NCBI GenBank assembly: GCA_041609995.1 | Contig: JBFIPU010000120.1 | Location: 1 to 6,469 of the forward strand | Origin: JABDOU01 sp041609995 | GTDB lineage: Bacteria; Actinomycetota; Acidimicrobiia; Spongiisociales; SHLN01 | Length of the DNA: 6,469 nucleotides | Direction of reading: 5' to 3' | In this document: positions 1 to 6,439 of the stretch, in pieces | Numbering within the stretch: position 1 is the first letter of the stretch | Layout of the letters: each line of letters opens with the position of its first letter | Translations under genes and position numbers: made by a program | The notes under the pieces: generated by a model | What the model was told of the DNA's origin: nothing | The model's input: only the letters and a program-made list of their open reading frames with translations | Databases searched by the model: none

Positions 1-35
1 AGCGATGCCGGTTGCACACCAGCTTCGGTAATCTG

Positions 36-70
36 ACCTCCCTGGTCTTCGGACCGGGGAGGTTTTCTTT
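36..70 (+). terminator. Strong intrinsic terminator of an upstream transcript
   Basis: A 12-bp stem (36-47 pairing with 52-63, one G-T wobble at 43/56) is capped by a TTCG loop closed by C-G, the very stable UUCG tetraloop arrangement. It is followed by the T-rich tail TTTTCTTTCT (63-72). The reverse strand has no T run after the stem, so it acts on + strand transcription. Only 35 bases of the upstream transcript are in the window. Two reading frames stop just before the stem (TAA at 29-31, TGA at 34-36), so a protein gene may end here, but neither frame is long enough to identify. The terminator should insulate the amine oxidase gene, placing that gene's promoter somewhere in the next 55 bases. 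I see no convincing -35/-10 pair there. Confidence 0.9.
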
Positions 71-124
71 CTCCGCTCACTCCGCTTTTTCCGAAGGCAC
101 CCAATACGCGCGAGGTTGTTGTAG

Positions 125-2119
125 ATGGATGGACCGACGAGACGAGGAATAGCGAAAACGGCGGCTTGGCTGGTTGGGATCATCACGTTCGGTGGACTGT
201 TGTTTCTGGCGCTCAGCGACAGCATGGCGGGCGAGGAGGTGGGGCACCATCCGCTTGATCCCCTCGATGCCCAGGAATACTCCACGGTGGTGTCGGCCAT
301 CGACGACAGCGGACTTGCGACCCGACCTCTGTACCCACTGGTCACCTTGCAGGAACCGCCCAAGGAGCAGGTACGCGCGTGGAATGAGGGAGATCCCGTG
401 CCCCGGGTCGCGTTCGCAATCGTACGGGATGGCCCGGACACGTTCGAGGCCACCGTCGACACCGTCGATGGGACAGTGCTGTCCTGGGAGCAGATCGACA
501 ACGTTCAGCCCGGCCTGCTCCTGACAGAGGAATTCGCACTGGTGCAGAGCATCGTCGTCGCCAACCGAGAGTGGCAGGCAGCAGTTGCATTGAGGGGGGT
601 GAGCGATGTGACGGACGTCGTGTGTGTTCCCAACCCAGTCGGCTATTTCGGAATCGAAGAAGACGCCGGGCGCCGGCTCGTCAAGGCAATCTGCTACGCC
701 CCGTCTGGATCCTCCAACTATTGGGGACGGCCAATCGAGGGTCTGATTGCTGTGGTCGATCTCGATGAGCGCGACCTCATCCGCATCATCGATACCGGTC
801 CGCTTCCGGTTCCGGCCGGGCCTGTTGACCTCGACGAGCCGGCCACAGGCGACCCCAGACAGGCGCCCAATGCCATATCGATCGTCCAACCGGACGGGCC
901 CTCCTTCGAACTGAGCGGCCGGGAGGTGCATTGGCAGAAGTGGAACTTCCATTATCGGCTCGACCCCCGCCTCGGTCCCGTCGTGTCGCTGGTTTCCTAT
1001 GACGACGGGGGTCAGCGCCGGTCGGTGATGTATCAAGGGTCGTTGTCCGAGGTGTTCATTCCATACATGGATCCAGATGTCGGATGGGGATTCCGGACGT
1101 ATCTCGATGCCGGGGAGACTGGGGTCGGGAGGCTGGCGGTTCCTCTCCAACCCGATTTCGACTGCCCGAACAACGCCGTGTTCCTCGATGCGGTGTTCGC
1201 AGCGGACACCGGCGAGCCCGTGAACCACCCCAGGGCGGCTTGCATCTTCGAACGTTTCTCAGGCGATATTGCGTGGCGTCATTACGAATCCGTTGGCGGC
1301 CGGACCGACGTCCGCCCGCGGACAGATCTAGTCGTACGCAGCATCTCGGCCATCGGAAACTACGACTACATCTTCGACTGGGTCTTTCGCCAGGACGGCA
1401 CGGTTCGCGTCGACGTCGGCGCAACCGGTATCCCTCAGGTGAAAGCAGTCGATGAAGATGCGTCCGGGTCTCATTCCGCTTACGGTCATCTCGTGGCCGA
1501 ACACACTGTTGCTGTCAACCACGACCACTTTTTTGTCTTTCGGCTGGATGTCGACGTGGACGGATCGAAAAACAGCTTCGTATCCGACGAGCTCGTAACC
1601 GAAACGATCGACTCAGCAGATGGCAGAAAGAGCGTATGGGTGGTCGAATCGACCACGGTGGCGAACGAACGAGACGCACGGATGTCGATTGACAGCGCGA
1701 GCCCAGCACAGTGGCGCTTCATCAATCCAGATGTCGAAGGCGCTTGGGGCAATCCAGTGGGGTACGAACTCAAGCCGGGGGCAAATGCGGTATCGCTGTT
1801 GAGCCGAGACGACTTTCCCCAGCAGCGGGCGGGTTTCACCGATCATCACCTATGGGTTACGCCATATGACCCGGATGAGATCTACGCCGCAGGCAGGTAT
1901 CCGAATCAGAGCGCAGGGGGCGAAGGACTGCCCTCCTGGACCGCTGAAAACCGCTCCATCCTCGATGCTGATCTCGTCGCCTGGTATACCCTCGGCTTTC
2001 ACCACGCCCCCCGGGCAGAGGATTGGCCCGTCACACCCACGATATGGCTCGACTTCGAGCTTCGCCCCTTCGACTTCTTCGACCGAAACCCGGCACTGGA
2101 TATTCCGGCCGGGCGTTGA
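125..2119 (+). CDS. Copper-containing primary amine oxidase (TPQ enzyme) with N-terminal export/anchor segment
   Basis: This enzyme family oxidises primary amines: RCH2NH2 + O2 + H2O gives an aldehyde, NH3 and H2O2 (EC 1.4.3.21), using Cu(II) and a topaquinone made from an active-site Tyr. The 664-residue protein shows the family layout. An N2-like region begins near residue 42 (HPLDPL), an N3-like region spans about 135-225, and the catalytic domain about 250-655. Visible catalytic residues are conserved Tyr314 (IPYMDP), gate Tyr326 and base Asp328 (YLDAGE), TPQ precursor Tyr413 in NYDY, and copper ligands His466 and His468 (NHDHFF) and His627 (FHHAPR). Cys347 and Cys373 match the spacing of the Arthrobacter enzyme's disulfide. 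The C-terminal FFDRNPALDIP is typical. Spacings agree closely with the roughly 640-residue Arthrobacter enzyme. Oddities are an extra N-terminus with a hydrophobic stretch (13-30) after TRRGIAK, and Thr637 and Thr332 where Met and an aromatic residue are usual. GAGG at 112-115, 9 nt upstream, supports the ATG start. The preferred amine cannot be read from sequence. Confidence 0.95.
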   Translation: MDGPTRRGIAKTAAWLVGIITFGGLLFLALSDSMAGEEVGHHPLDPLDAQEYSTVVSAIDDSGLATRPLYPLVTLQEPPKEQVRAWNEGDPVPRVAFAIVRDGPDTFEATVDTVDGTVLSWEQIDNVQPGLLLTEEFALVQSIVVANREWQAAVALRGVSDVTDVVCVPNPVGYFGIEEDAGRRLVKAICYAPSGSSNYWGRPIEGLIAVVDLDERDLIRIIDTGPLPVPAGPVDLDEPATGDPRQAPNAISIVQPDGPSFELSGREVHWQKWNFHYRLDPRLGPVVSLVSYDDGGQRRSVMYQGSLSEVFIPYMDPDVGWGFRTYLDAGETGVGRLAVPLQPDFDCPNNAVFLDAVFAADTGEPVNHPRAACIFERFSGDIAWRHYESVGGRTDVRPRTDLVVRSISAIGNYDYIFDWVFRQDGTVRVDVGATGIPQVKAVDEDASGSHSAYGHLVAEHTVAVNHDHFFVFRLDVDVDGSKNSFVSDELVTETIDSADGRKSVWVVESTTVANERDARMSIDSASPAQWRFINPDVEGAWGNPVGYELKPGANAVSLLSRDDFPQQRAGFTDHHLWVTPYDPDEIYAAGRYPNQSAGGEGLPSWTAENRSILDADLVAWYTLGFHHAPRAEDWPVTPTIWLDFELRPFDFFDRNPALDIPAGR

Positions 2120-2121
2120 TT

Positions 2122-2136
2122 GCGGGCGCAGCCCGC
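2122..2136. terminator. Short GC hairpin just after the amine oxidase stop
   Basis: GCGGGC, loop GCA, GCCCGC form a perfect 6-bp stem starting two bases after the amine oxidase stop codon. It lies between two convergent genes, where a terminator would be expected. There is no T-run on either side, so it is at best a weak or factor-assisted terminator or a 3'-end stabilising hairpin. Confidence 0.4.
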
Positions 2137-2145
2137 TGCAGAGCT

Positions 2146-2159
2146 CTCGATCGATCGAG
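2146..2159. repeat. 14-bp perfect palindrome CTCGATCGATCGAG in convergent gap
   Basis: The sequence CTCGATCGATCGAG equals its own reverse complement and overlaps the palindrome GAGCTC (2141-2146). It sits midway between the stops of the convergent amine oxidase and P450 genes. It could help end transcription from both sides or bind a dimeric protein. With no spacer it would fold poorly as an RNA hairpin (4-base loop, 5-bp stem). The palindrome itself is certain; its function is unknown. Confidence 0.5.
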
Positions 2160-2172
2160 CGGTCTGAGGCGA

Positions 2173-3486
2173 CTACACGGTCAGTAGTCGCAGCGACAGG
2201 CCTCCGCGTGGTTTAGGGATCGGCAACGTTTGAATGAAGACGTCTTGGCCGGGCAGCGGCTCGAGACGGAACCGGGTCAGCAGCTGCATGGTGATGGCCT
2301 TCGTCATGAGGCCGGCGAAATGCATCCCGATGCACGTGTGGGCACCCCCGCTGAACGGCAAGTAGACGTGGCTGTGCCCCTTGTCTTCTGTCCGGTCAGG
2401 GGCGAATCGTTCCGGGTCGAATGCCTCCGGATCGGTCCAGTATTCGGGGAGGCGGTGGATGACGAGGGCGCTCAACGAGATGGGAGTACCAGCCGGGAGG
2501 TGATAGCCACCCAGTTCAACATCGGTCACGGTCCGGCGGGGGACGAACGGCACCGGCGGGTGCAGGCGCATCGCCTCCTTGAACACCCAGTCCACCTCGG
2601 GCATCTCGTTGCGGTCATCCCACGACAGGGTCCGTCCGGTGACAACCGACCGCAAACGCTTCTGCCACAAGGGGCGGCGGGCCAGTTCCCAGGCCATGGT
2701 GGACAGAGTGGAGGTGGTGGTGTCGTGGGCCGCCATCAGCAAGAAGATCATGTGGTCGATGATGTCCTGGTCGGTAAAACTGCGGCCCTCATCGTCGGTG
2801 GCGTCGCACAACCGGCTGAACAGGTCGGTTCTCCCTTCGCCGCGCCGCTCCGATATGCGGCTCCCGAAGAACTCCTCCAGGAATCTTCTCCCGTCCATTC
2901 CCTTCTTGAACGTGGTGCCCGGCAGCTCGGCTCGTATCGTCGCCACCGCGGCGTCGATGGTGGCGATGAAGGCCTTGTTGACCCGGGCCGCCTCCTCGCC
3001 CAGCGGCAACCCGACGAAGACCTCGCTGGCGATGTCAAGGGTCAGCTGCTTGAACTGCGCGTACATCTGGGTGGTGGAGCCGGTCTCCCAACTGTCGAGC
3101 CGAGACTCGATCAACGGGTTCATGACTTCGACGTAGCCCCGCATCGCCTCACTGCGAAAGGCGTCCTGCATGATCTTGCGGTGAAAACGATGGTCCTCGA
3201 AGTCGCGCAGCATCAAGCCGTTGTGGAACAGCTTGCCGATCGTCGTTCGCCAGCCGTGCTTGCTGGAGAATTGCTTCTGCCGGTCGAGCAACACGTGCTT
3301 GGCGAGGTCGGGATCAGCCAGCACCACCCACGGCTCGAACATGAAATGCATCCGGTGCACCGGCCCGAACCGGCGATACCCGTCCAAAGCCCACCGCTCG
3401 GCGTCACGCAAGATTCTCGGCATGTTGCCGAGAATCGGTAAACCGGACTCCCCCGGCACGTGTTTGAGACTCCGCACAGCGACCAT
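2173..3486 (-). CDS. Cytochrome P450 monooxygenase
   Basis: This is a 437-residue haem-thiolate monooxygenase, typical bacterial length, with no membrane anchor and so probably cytosolic. Family marks occur in order. A proline-rich N-terminus (PGESGLPILGN, 11-21) is followed by a C-helix region with DHRFHRK (98-104). The I-helix oxygen-activation motif is AAHDTT (252-257), with the acid-alcohol pair Asp255 and Thr256. The K-helix ExxR is Glu304-Arg307, the PERF-like motif is FDPERF (356-361), and the haem loop FSGGAHTCIG (378-387) has Cys385 as axial ligand. It looks intact and active. It would need ferredoxin and reductase partners, none of which are in the window. The subfamily and substrate are not recognised. 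It converges with the amine oxidase (53-bp gap) and diverges from the cyclase-ATPase. A TAG lies three codons before the ATG, so the start cannot be further upstream. GGGGA sits too close to the ATG but about 10 nt before GTG codon 4 (3475-3477), so translation may start there instead. Confidence 0.95.
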   Translation of the reverse strand: MVAVRSLKHVPGESGLPILGNMPRILRDAERWALDGYRRFGPVHRMHFMFEPWVVLADPDLAKHVLLDRQKQFSSKHGWRTTIGKLFHNGLMLRDFEDHRFHRKIMQDAFRSEAMRGYVEVMNPLIESRLDSWETGSTTQMYAQFKQLTLDIASEVFVGLPLGEEAARVNKAFIATIDAAVATIRAELPGTTFKKGMDGRRFLEEFFGSRISERRGEGRTDLFSRLCDATDDEGRSFTDQDIIDHMIFLLMAAHDTTTSTLSTMAWELARRPLWQKRLRSVVTGRTLSWDDRNEMPEVDWVFKEAMRLHPPVPFVPRRTVTDVELGGYHLPAGTPISLSALVIHRLPEYWTDPEAFDPERFAPDRTEDKGHSHVYLPFSGGAHTCIGMHFAGLMTKAITMQLLTRFRLEPLPGQDVFIQTLPIPKPRGGLSLRLLTV

Positions 3487-3615
3487 GTCCCCACGCTACC
3501 GGGAGGCTGTGGCTTCTTCCAGCGGAACGACGGGCCACCGGTCCGTGGCGCGCCAACGGACACCAGCAAACTGATCCCGCCGCCTGCCCGAGCTTTCTGC
3601 AACACTCTTCGTATC
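3487..3615. promoter_or_regulatory. Divergent control region between P450 and cyclase-ATPase
   Basis: This non-coding gap must hold the promoters of the - strand P450 and the + strand cyclase-ATPase, since the two genes run in opposite directions and no other gene lies between. I could not pick out a convincing -35/-10 pair on either strand. The most visible structure is the inverted repeat at 3541-3561, listed separately. A second overlapping pair, GCCAC (3534-3538) and GTGGC (3545-3549), could form an alternative hairpin. Confidence 0.45.
3541..3561. repeat. Inverted repeat GTCCGT/ACGGAC around GGCGCGCC, possible operator
   Basis: The arms GTCCGT (3541-3546) and ACGGAC (3556-3561) are exact reverse complements separated by 9 bases that include the 8-bp palindrome GGCGCGCC (3547-3554). 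The element lies about 55 bp upstream of the P450 start and 65 bp upstream of the cyclase start. That is a reasonable place for a dimeric regulator to act on either gene. No regulator family is recognised from the sequence, and in GC-rich DNA a 6-bp arm match can occur by chance. Confidence 0.35.
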
Positions 3616-3620
3616 AGGAG
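3616..3620 (+). promoter_or_regulatory. Ribosome binding site AGGAG deciding the cyclase start
   Basis: AGGAG ends 6 nt before the ATG at 3627, a normal spacing, and only 3 nt before the in-frame GTG at 3624. It therefore favours ATG 3627 as the start, giving 854 residues. A third start-like triplet, ATG at 3622, is in another frame and runs directly into TGA. Confidence 0.7.
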
Positions 3621-3626
3621 CATGTG

Positions 3627-6191
3627 ATGGGCAAAGCGCTTCCGACCGGTACCGTGACCTTTCTGTTCACCGATATCGAAGGCTCGACGCAGCTCGTGCA
3701 ACGTCTGGGTCCCGACTATCGGGGCGTGCTCGAGCGGCATGCGGAGATCATCTCCGGTTCGATCGACGACCACGACGGCGTTGCCGTCAATACCGAAGGC
3801 GACTCGTTCTTTGCTGCCTTTGAGGCAGCCGACGCCGCCGTTCTGGCCGCGTCTTCGGCCCAACAAGCTCTGAGCGATGAGCCGTGGCCGGATGCGGGGG
3901 CGGTACGGGTCCGGGCCGGGATCCACACCGGAAAAGCCGAGCTGGGACATGACGACTACGTCGGACTGGACGTTCACCGGGCGGCCCGGATCTCCGGCGC
4001 GGGCCACGGGGGCCAGGTGCTCGCCTCTGCCACCACGCACGCGTTGGCGATCGGCGTCGTCGATTTCCGTGACCTGGGGGAACATCGCCTCAAAGACCTC
4101 GTCGCCGCCGAGCACCTCTACCAGGTTCTCGTGCCCGGCCTGCCCGCCGAATTCCCGCCCATTCGCTCTGTGGGGGTCAGCACGCACAACCTCCCCGCCA
4201 GTTTGAGCGCGCTCGTCGGAAGAGAACGGGAGGTCTCAGAGGTGGCGCAGTTGCTCGAATCGCAACGGATGGTGACCATCACCGGGCCGGGCGGCATCGG
4301 CAAGAGCAGGTTGAGCCTCGAAGTCGCCCGAAACCAGCTGAGCCGCTTCAGCCATGGTGTCTACCTAGTGGCGTTGGCTCCCGTGACCGACGCAGCCCTC
4401 GTGCTCCCCTCGATCGGAGACGCGCTGGACCTTGCTGACGGCGATGTCGACTCCGTCACCGAGCGGATCGGTTCGGGGTCAATGCTCCTCCTCCTCGACA
4501 ACCTGGAGCAGGTTCTCGATGCAGCCACCGACATCGCCGCCCTGCTCGGCCGCTGCCCTGGGCTGGTGGTCCTCGGCACGAGCCAGGCACCGCTGCGCAT
4601 CCCGGGCGAGCATCAGTACCCGCTGCAACCCCTCGAGTTGGGTGCCTCAGGATCTGTTTCCCATTCGCCGGCCGCCACGTTGTTCATCGAGCGGGCCCGC
4701 GCGATCGACCCCGCCTTCGATCCGGAGCAACATCGGCATGGGATCGAGACACTGGTGGCCCGGCTCGATGGCCTCCCGCTCGCATTGGAGTTGGCCGCCG
4801 CCAAGGTGAACCTGATGCCACCTGACCAGATCGCCGAGCGGCTGGGGGCCGGTACGGACCTGCTGTCCCGAACCGGCGATGGGGGACGCCACGGCTCCGT
4901 CAACGCGGCCATCGGCTTCAGCTACCAGCTGCTCGGTCAAGCGGCCCAATCGGTATTCCGACGGCTGGCTGCCTTCCGCGGAGGCATGACACTCGAGGCG
5001 GCGGAAGCCGTGGCCGGTGACGGCGGTGACGTGTTGTCGGCCATCGGCGAGCTGGTCGAGCGCGGCATGCTGCTGCGCCAGATTTCGGGCATGTCGTCCT
5101 CCCGTTTTCGGATGCTGGAGCCCGTGCGCCTGTTCGCCGTCGCCGCCCTCGAAGAGTCAGGCGAGGCCGGCGATGTCGCCCAGGCCCACGCTGCCCACTT
5201 CAGCCACATGGCCCGCAACGCCGGTCCTGAGCTGGAGGGTGAGCGCATGGCGTGGTGGCTGGCCCGCCTGGAAGAAGAGCTCGACAACCTGCGCGCCGCC
5301 CTCGATCACTATGCCGACACCGGCCGGCCCACCGACGGCCTGGAGCTGATCGGCGATACATGGCGCTTCTTCCAAGGAAAAGGCCACTTCGACGAGATGG
5401 CGTGGTGGCTGGATCGTCTCGACACCATGCCCGGCGCCGGCAATCTGAGTACCGGCCGGGTCAAAGGACTGATGGCGCGTGGTGCGCTCACGTACTGGCG
5501 GGGTGATGCGGCGGCGGCCATCGACATGTACGACCAGGCGGTGGGGATGGCGCGCAAACTCTACGATGCCGACCTGCTCGCCACGGCCCTCTACGGCCAT
5601 GAAACCTCCCGCATCATGGCGGGCGACGCCGCCGGATTGGAAGGCCTGAAAGAGGTCGAGCGCATCTATCAGGAGAACAACGACCTGGGAGGCCTGGCGC
5701 ATGTGGCCGCCGCCCGTGCCTTCGCCGAGCTCCAGGCGGGCCGGGCGCTCGGGTCTGGTCCGCTCTTCCAGGAGGCGTTCGACCTCTATGTGAGAGCAGG
5801 CAACCGGCTCAATGCCGGCCAGACGTCACTGGGACTGGCCGGGGTGGCGCTTCTGGAGGATCGGGTGGAGGACGCCCTCCAGTTCTCGCGCACGGGGCTC
5901 GAATACGGAGAAGAACTCGGTGACCGCTTCATGATCGCCTGGGCCATCGAGTGGGTGGCCACGGCTCTGGTCGAGGCCGGCGACATCGAGCGGGCAGGCA
6001 AGTTGTCGGGCGCCACCGCCGCTGCCAGGGAGAAGCTGGGAGGCGGGTGGACCCCGGCCATCATCAACGTCGACGACTCACAGACTCGGCTCATCCGAGT
6101 GTTGGGCGAAAAGGGAGCCTCCGAAGCCCGCCAACCCGGCCGGGACCTCAGCCTGGACGCAGCCATCAACCTGGCCAAGGAACCGCCATAA
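3627..6191 (+). CDS. Class III nucleotide cyclase domain fused to NB-ARC/STAND-like ATPase and TPR-like region
   Basis: This is a large soluble signalling protein of 854 residues with no membrane segment. Residues 8-168 form a class III adenylate/guanylate cyclase homology domain. FTDIEGST supplies metal ligand Asp16, NTEGDSFF supplies Asp59, and DDYVGLDVHRAARI supplies Asp110 and Arg121. The usual base-reading Lys is Asn55, and the usual transition-state Asn is His117, so activity or substrate is uncertain. Residues 197-395 form a P-loop ATPase: LVGRE at 197, Walker A GPGGIGKS (220-227), Walker B LLLLDN (287-292), TSQAPLR (318-324) and GLPLAL (382-387). A winged-helix-like part (about 437-512) carries MLEPVRLFAVAALEESGE. 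Residues 515-825 are Ala-rich helical, TPR-like repeats. There is no LuxR-type HTH at the C-terminus, so it probably does not bind DNA directly in the way MalT-type relatives do. It is divergent from the P450. I infer that it senses a ligand or partner through the repeats and couples this to ATP binding and cyclase output. Confidence 0.9.
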   Translation: MGKALPTGTVTFLFTDIEGSTQLVQRLGPDYRGVLERHAEIISGSIDDHDGVAVNTEGDSFFAAFEAADAAVLAASSAQQALSDEPWPDAGAVRVRAGIHTGKAELGHDDYVGLDVHRAARISGAGHGGQVLASATTHALAIGVVDFRDLGEHRLKDLVAAEHLYQVLVPGLPAEFPPIRSVGVSTHNLPASLSALVGREREVSEVAQLLESQRMVTITGPGGIGKSRLSLEVARNQLSRFSHGVYLVALAPVTDAALVLPSIGDALDLADGDVDSVTERIGSGSMLLLLDNLEQVLDAATDIAALLGRCPGLVVLGTSQAPLRIPGEHQYPLQPLELGASGSVSHSPAATLFIERARAIDPAFDPEQHRHGIETLVARLDGLPLALELAAAKVNLMPPDQIAERLGAGTDLLSRTGDGGRHGSVNAAIGFSYQLLGQAAQSVFRRLAAFRGGMTLEAAEAVAGDGGDVLSAIGELVERGMLLRQISGMSSSRFRMLEPVRLFAVAALEESGEAGDVAQAHAAHFSHMARNAGPELEGERMAWWLARLEEELDNLRAALDHYADTGRPTDGLELIGDTWRFFQGKGHFDEMAWWLDRLDTMPGAGNLSTGRVKGLMARGALTYWRGDAAAAIDMYDQAVGMARKLYDADLLATALYGHETSRIMAGDAAGLEGLKEVERIYQENNDLGGLAHVAAARAFAELQAGRALGSGPLFQEAFDLYVRAGNRLNAGQTSLGLAGVALLEDRVEDALQFSRTGLEYGEELGDRFMIAWAIEWVATALVEAGDIERAGKLSGATAAAREKLGGGWTPAIINVDDSQTRLIRVLGEKGASEARQPGRDLSLDAAINLAKEPP

Positions 6192-6293
6192 CCGCTCACG
6201 AGCCTGTCGCGCAGCAACGGGAAAGGGGAAAAGTGGGACGCTGCGAGGGGGGACACCTTTAGAAAGGCAGCGAGGCGGAGGCGAGCATCCGCC

Positions 6294-6349
6294 AATGGTC
6301 CCCAGCCGGGAACTGACGAGTCAGCGGAGGCGGGAGAAGGTGGACCATT
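6294..6349. repeat. Hairpin element, copy 1, ends AATGGTCC/GGACCATT
   Basis: The ends AATGGTCC (6294-6301) and GGACCATT (6342-6349) are exact reverse complements; one mismatch (6302/6341) then precedes one more G-C pair. Inside is a second inverted repeat, CTGAC (6313-6317) and GTCAG (6320-6324). Its 2-base gap is too short for full pairing in RNA, so about four base pairs would form. Together these make a 56-base nested stem-loop. No T-run follows on either strand, which argues against a simple intrinsic terminator. Confidence 0.75.
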
Positions 6350-6383
6350 AGAGGCGCAGCGAGGCGGAGCCGAGCATCCGCCC

Positions 6384-6439
6384 AATGGTCCCCTGCCGGG
6401 AGCTGACGCAGTCAGCGGAAGGCGGGAAGGGGGACCATT
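6384..6439. repeat. Hairpin element, copy 2, ends AATGGTCCCC/GGGGACCATT
   Basis: This copy is better paired than the first. The outer arms are 10 bp and perfect (6384-6393 with 6430-6439). The inner stem is GCTGAC (6402-6407), loop GCA, GTCAGC (6411-6416). A short GCC/GGC pair (6395-6397 with 6421-6423) lies between them. It is 56 bases long, as is copy 1, although single-base insertions and deletions separate the two internally. It is followed by AGAGGGGCAGCGAGG, which begins the next repeat unit. Confidence 0.8.

Noticed and set aside
1..35. End of a tRNA or rRNA gene before the first terminator
   Set aside because: No T-arm, acceptor stem or recognisable rRNA 3' sequence is visible in the 35 bases. 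The identity of this transcript cannot be judged.
71..124. Promoter for the amine oxidase gene (for example CAATAC near 102)
   Set aside because: No paired -35 box at proper spacing was found, so naming a promoter would be a guess.
77..1228. Long - strand open frame (383 codons) opposite the amine oxidase
   Set aside because: It lies wholly antisense to a gene with clear catalytic motifs. Its translation is low-complexity and unlike any family, as expected from GC-rich codon bias on the opposite strand.
2230..3441. Long + strand open frame (403 codons) opposite the P450
   Set aside because: The P450 on the other strand has all family motifs across the whole length. The + strand translation has no recognisable domain.
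3622..3627. Start-stop element ATGTGA just before the cyclase start
   Set aside because: ATG 3622 is only 1 nt from the ribosome site, too close to be used. The pattern probably arises by chance from CATGTGATGG.
3213..4187. - strand open frame bridging P450 and cyclase genes
   Set aside because: It overlaps two well-supported genes, reads part of the P450 in a shifted frame, and crosses the divergent control region.
5786..6385. - strand open frame running through the 3' repeats into the cyclase gene
   Set aside because: It is antisense to a supported gene, and its start lies within repeat DNA. The translation is rich in Ser, Ala, Pro and Arg with no domain.
6294..6439. Rho-independent terminator(s) for the cyclase-ATPase gene
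   Set aside because: The stems are strong but are followed by purine-rich sequence, with no T-run on either strand. At most they are 3' stabilising or Rho-assisted structures.
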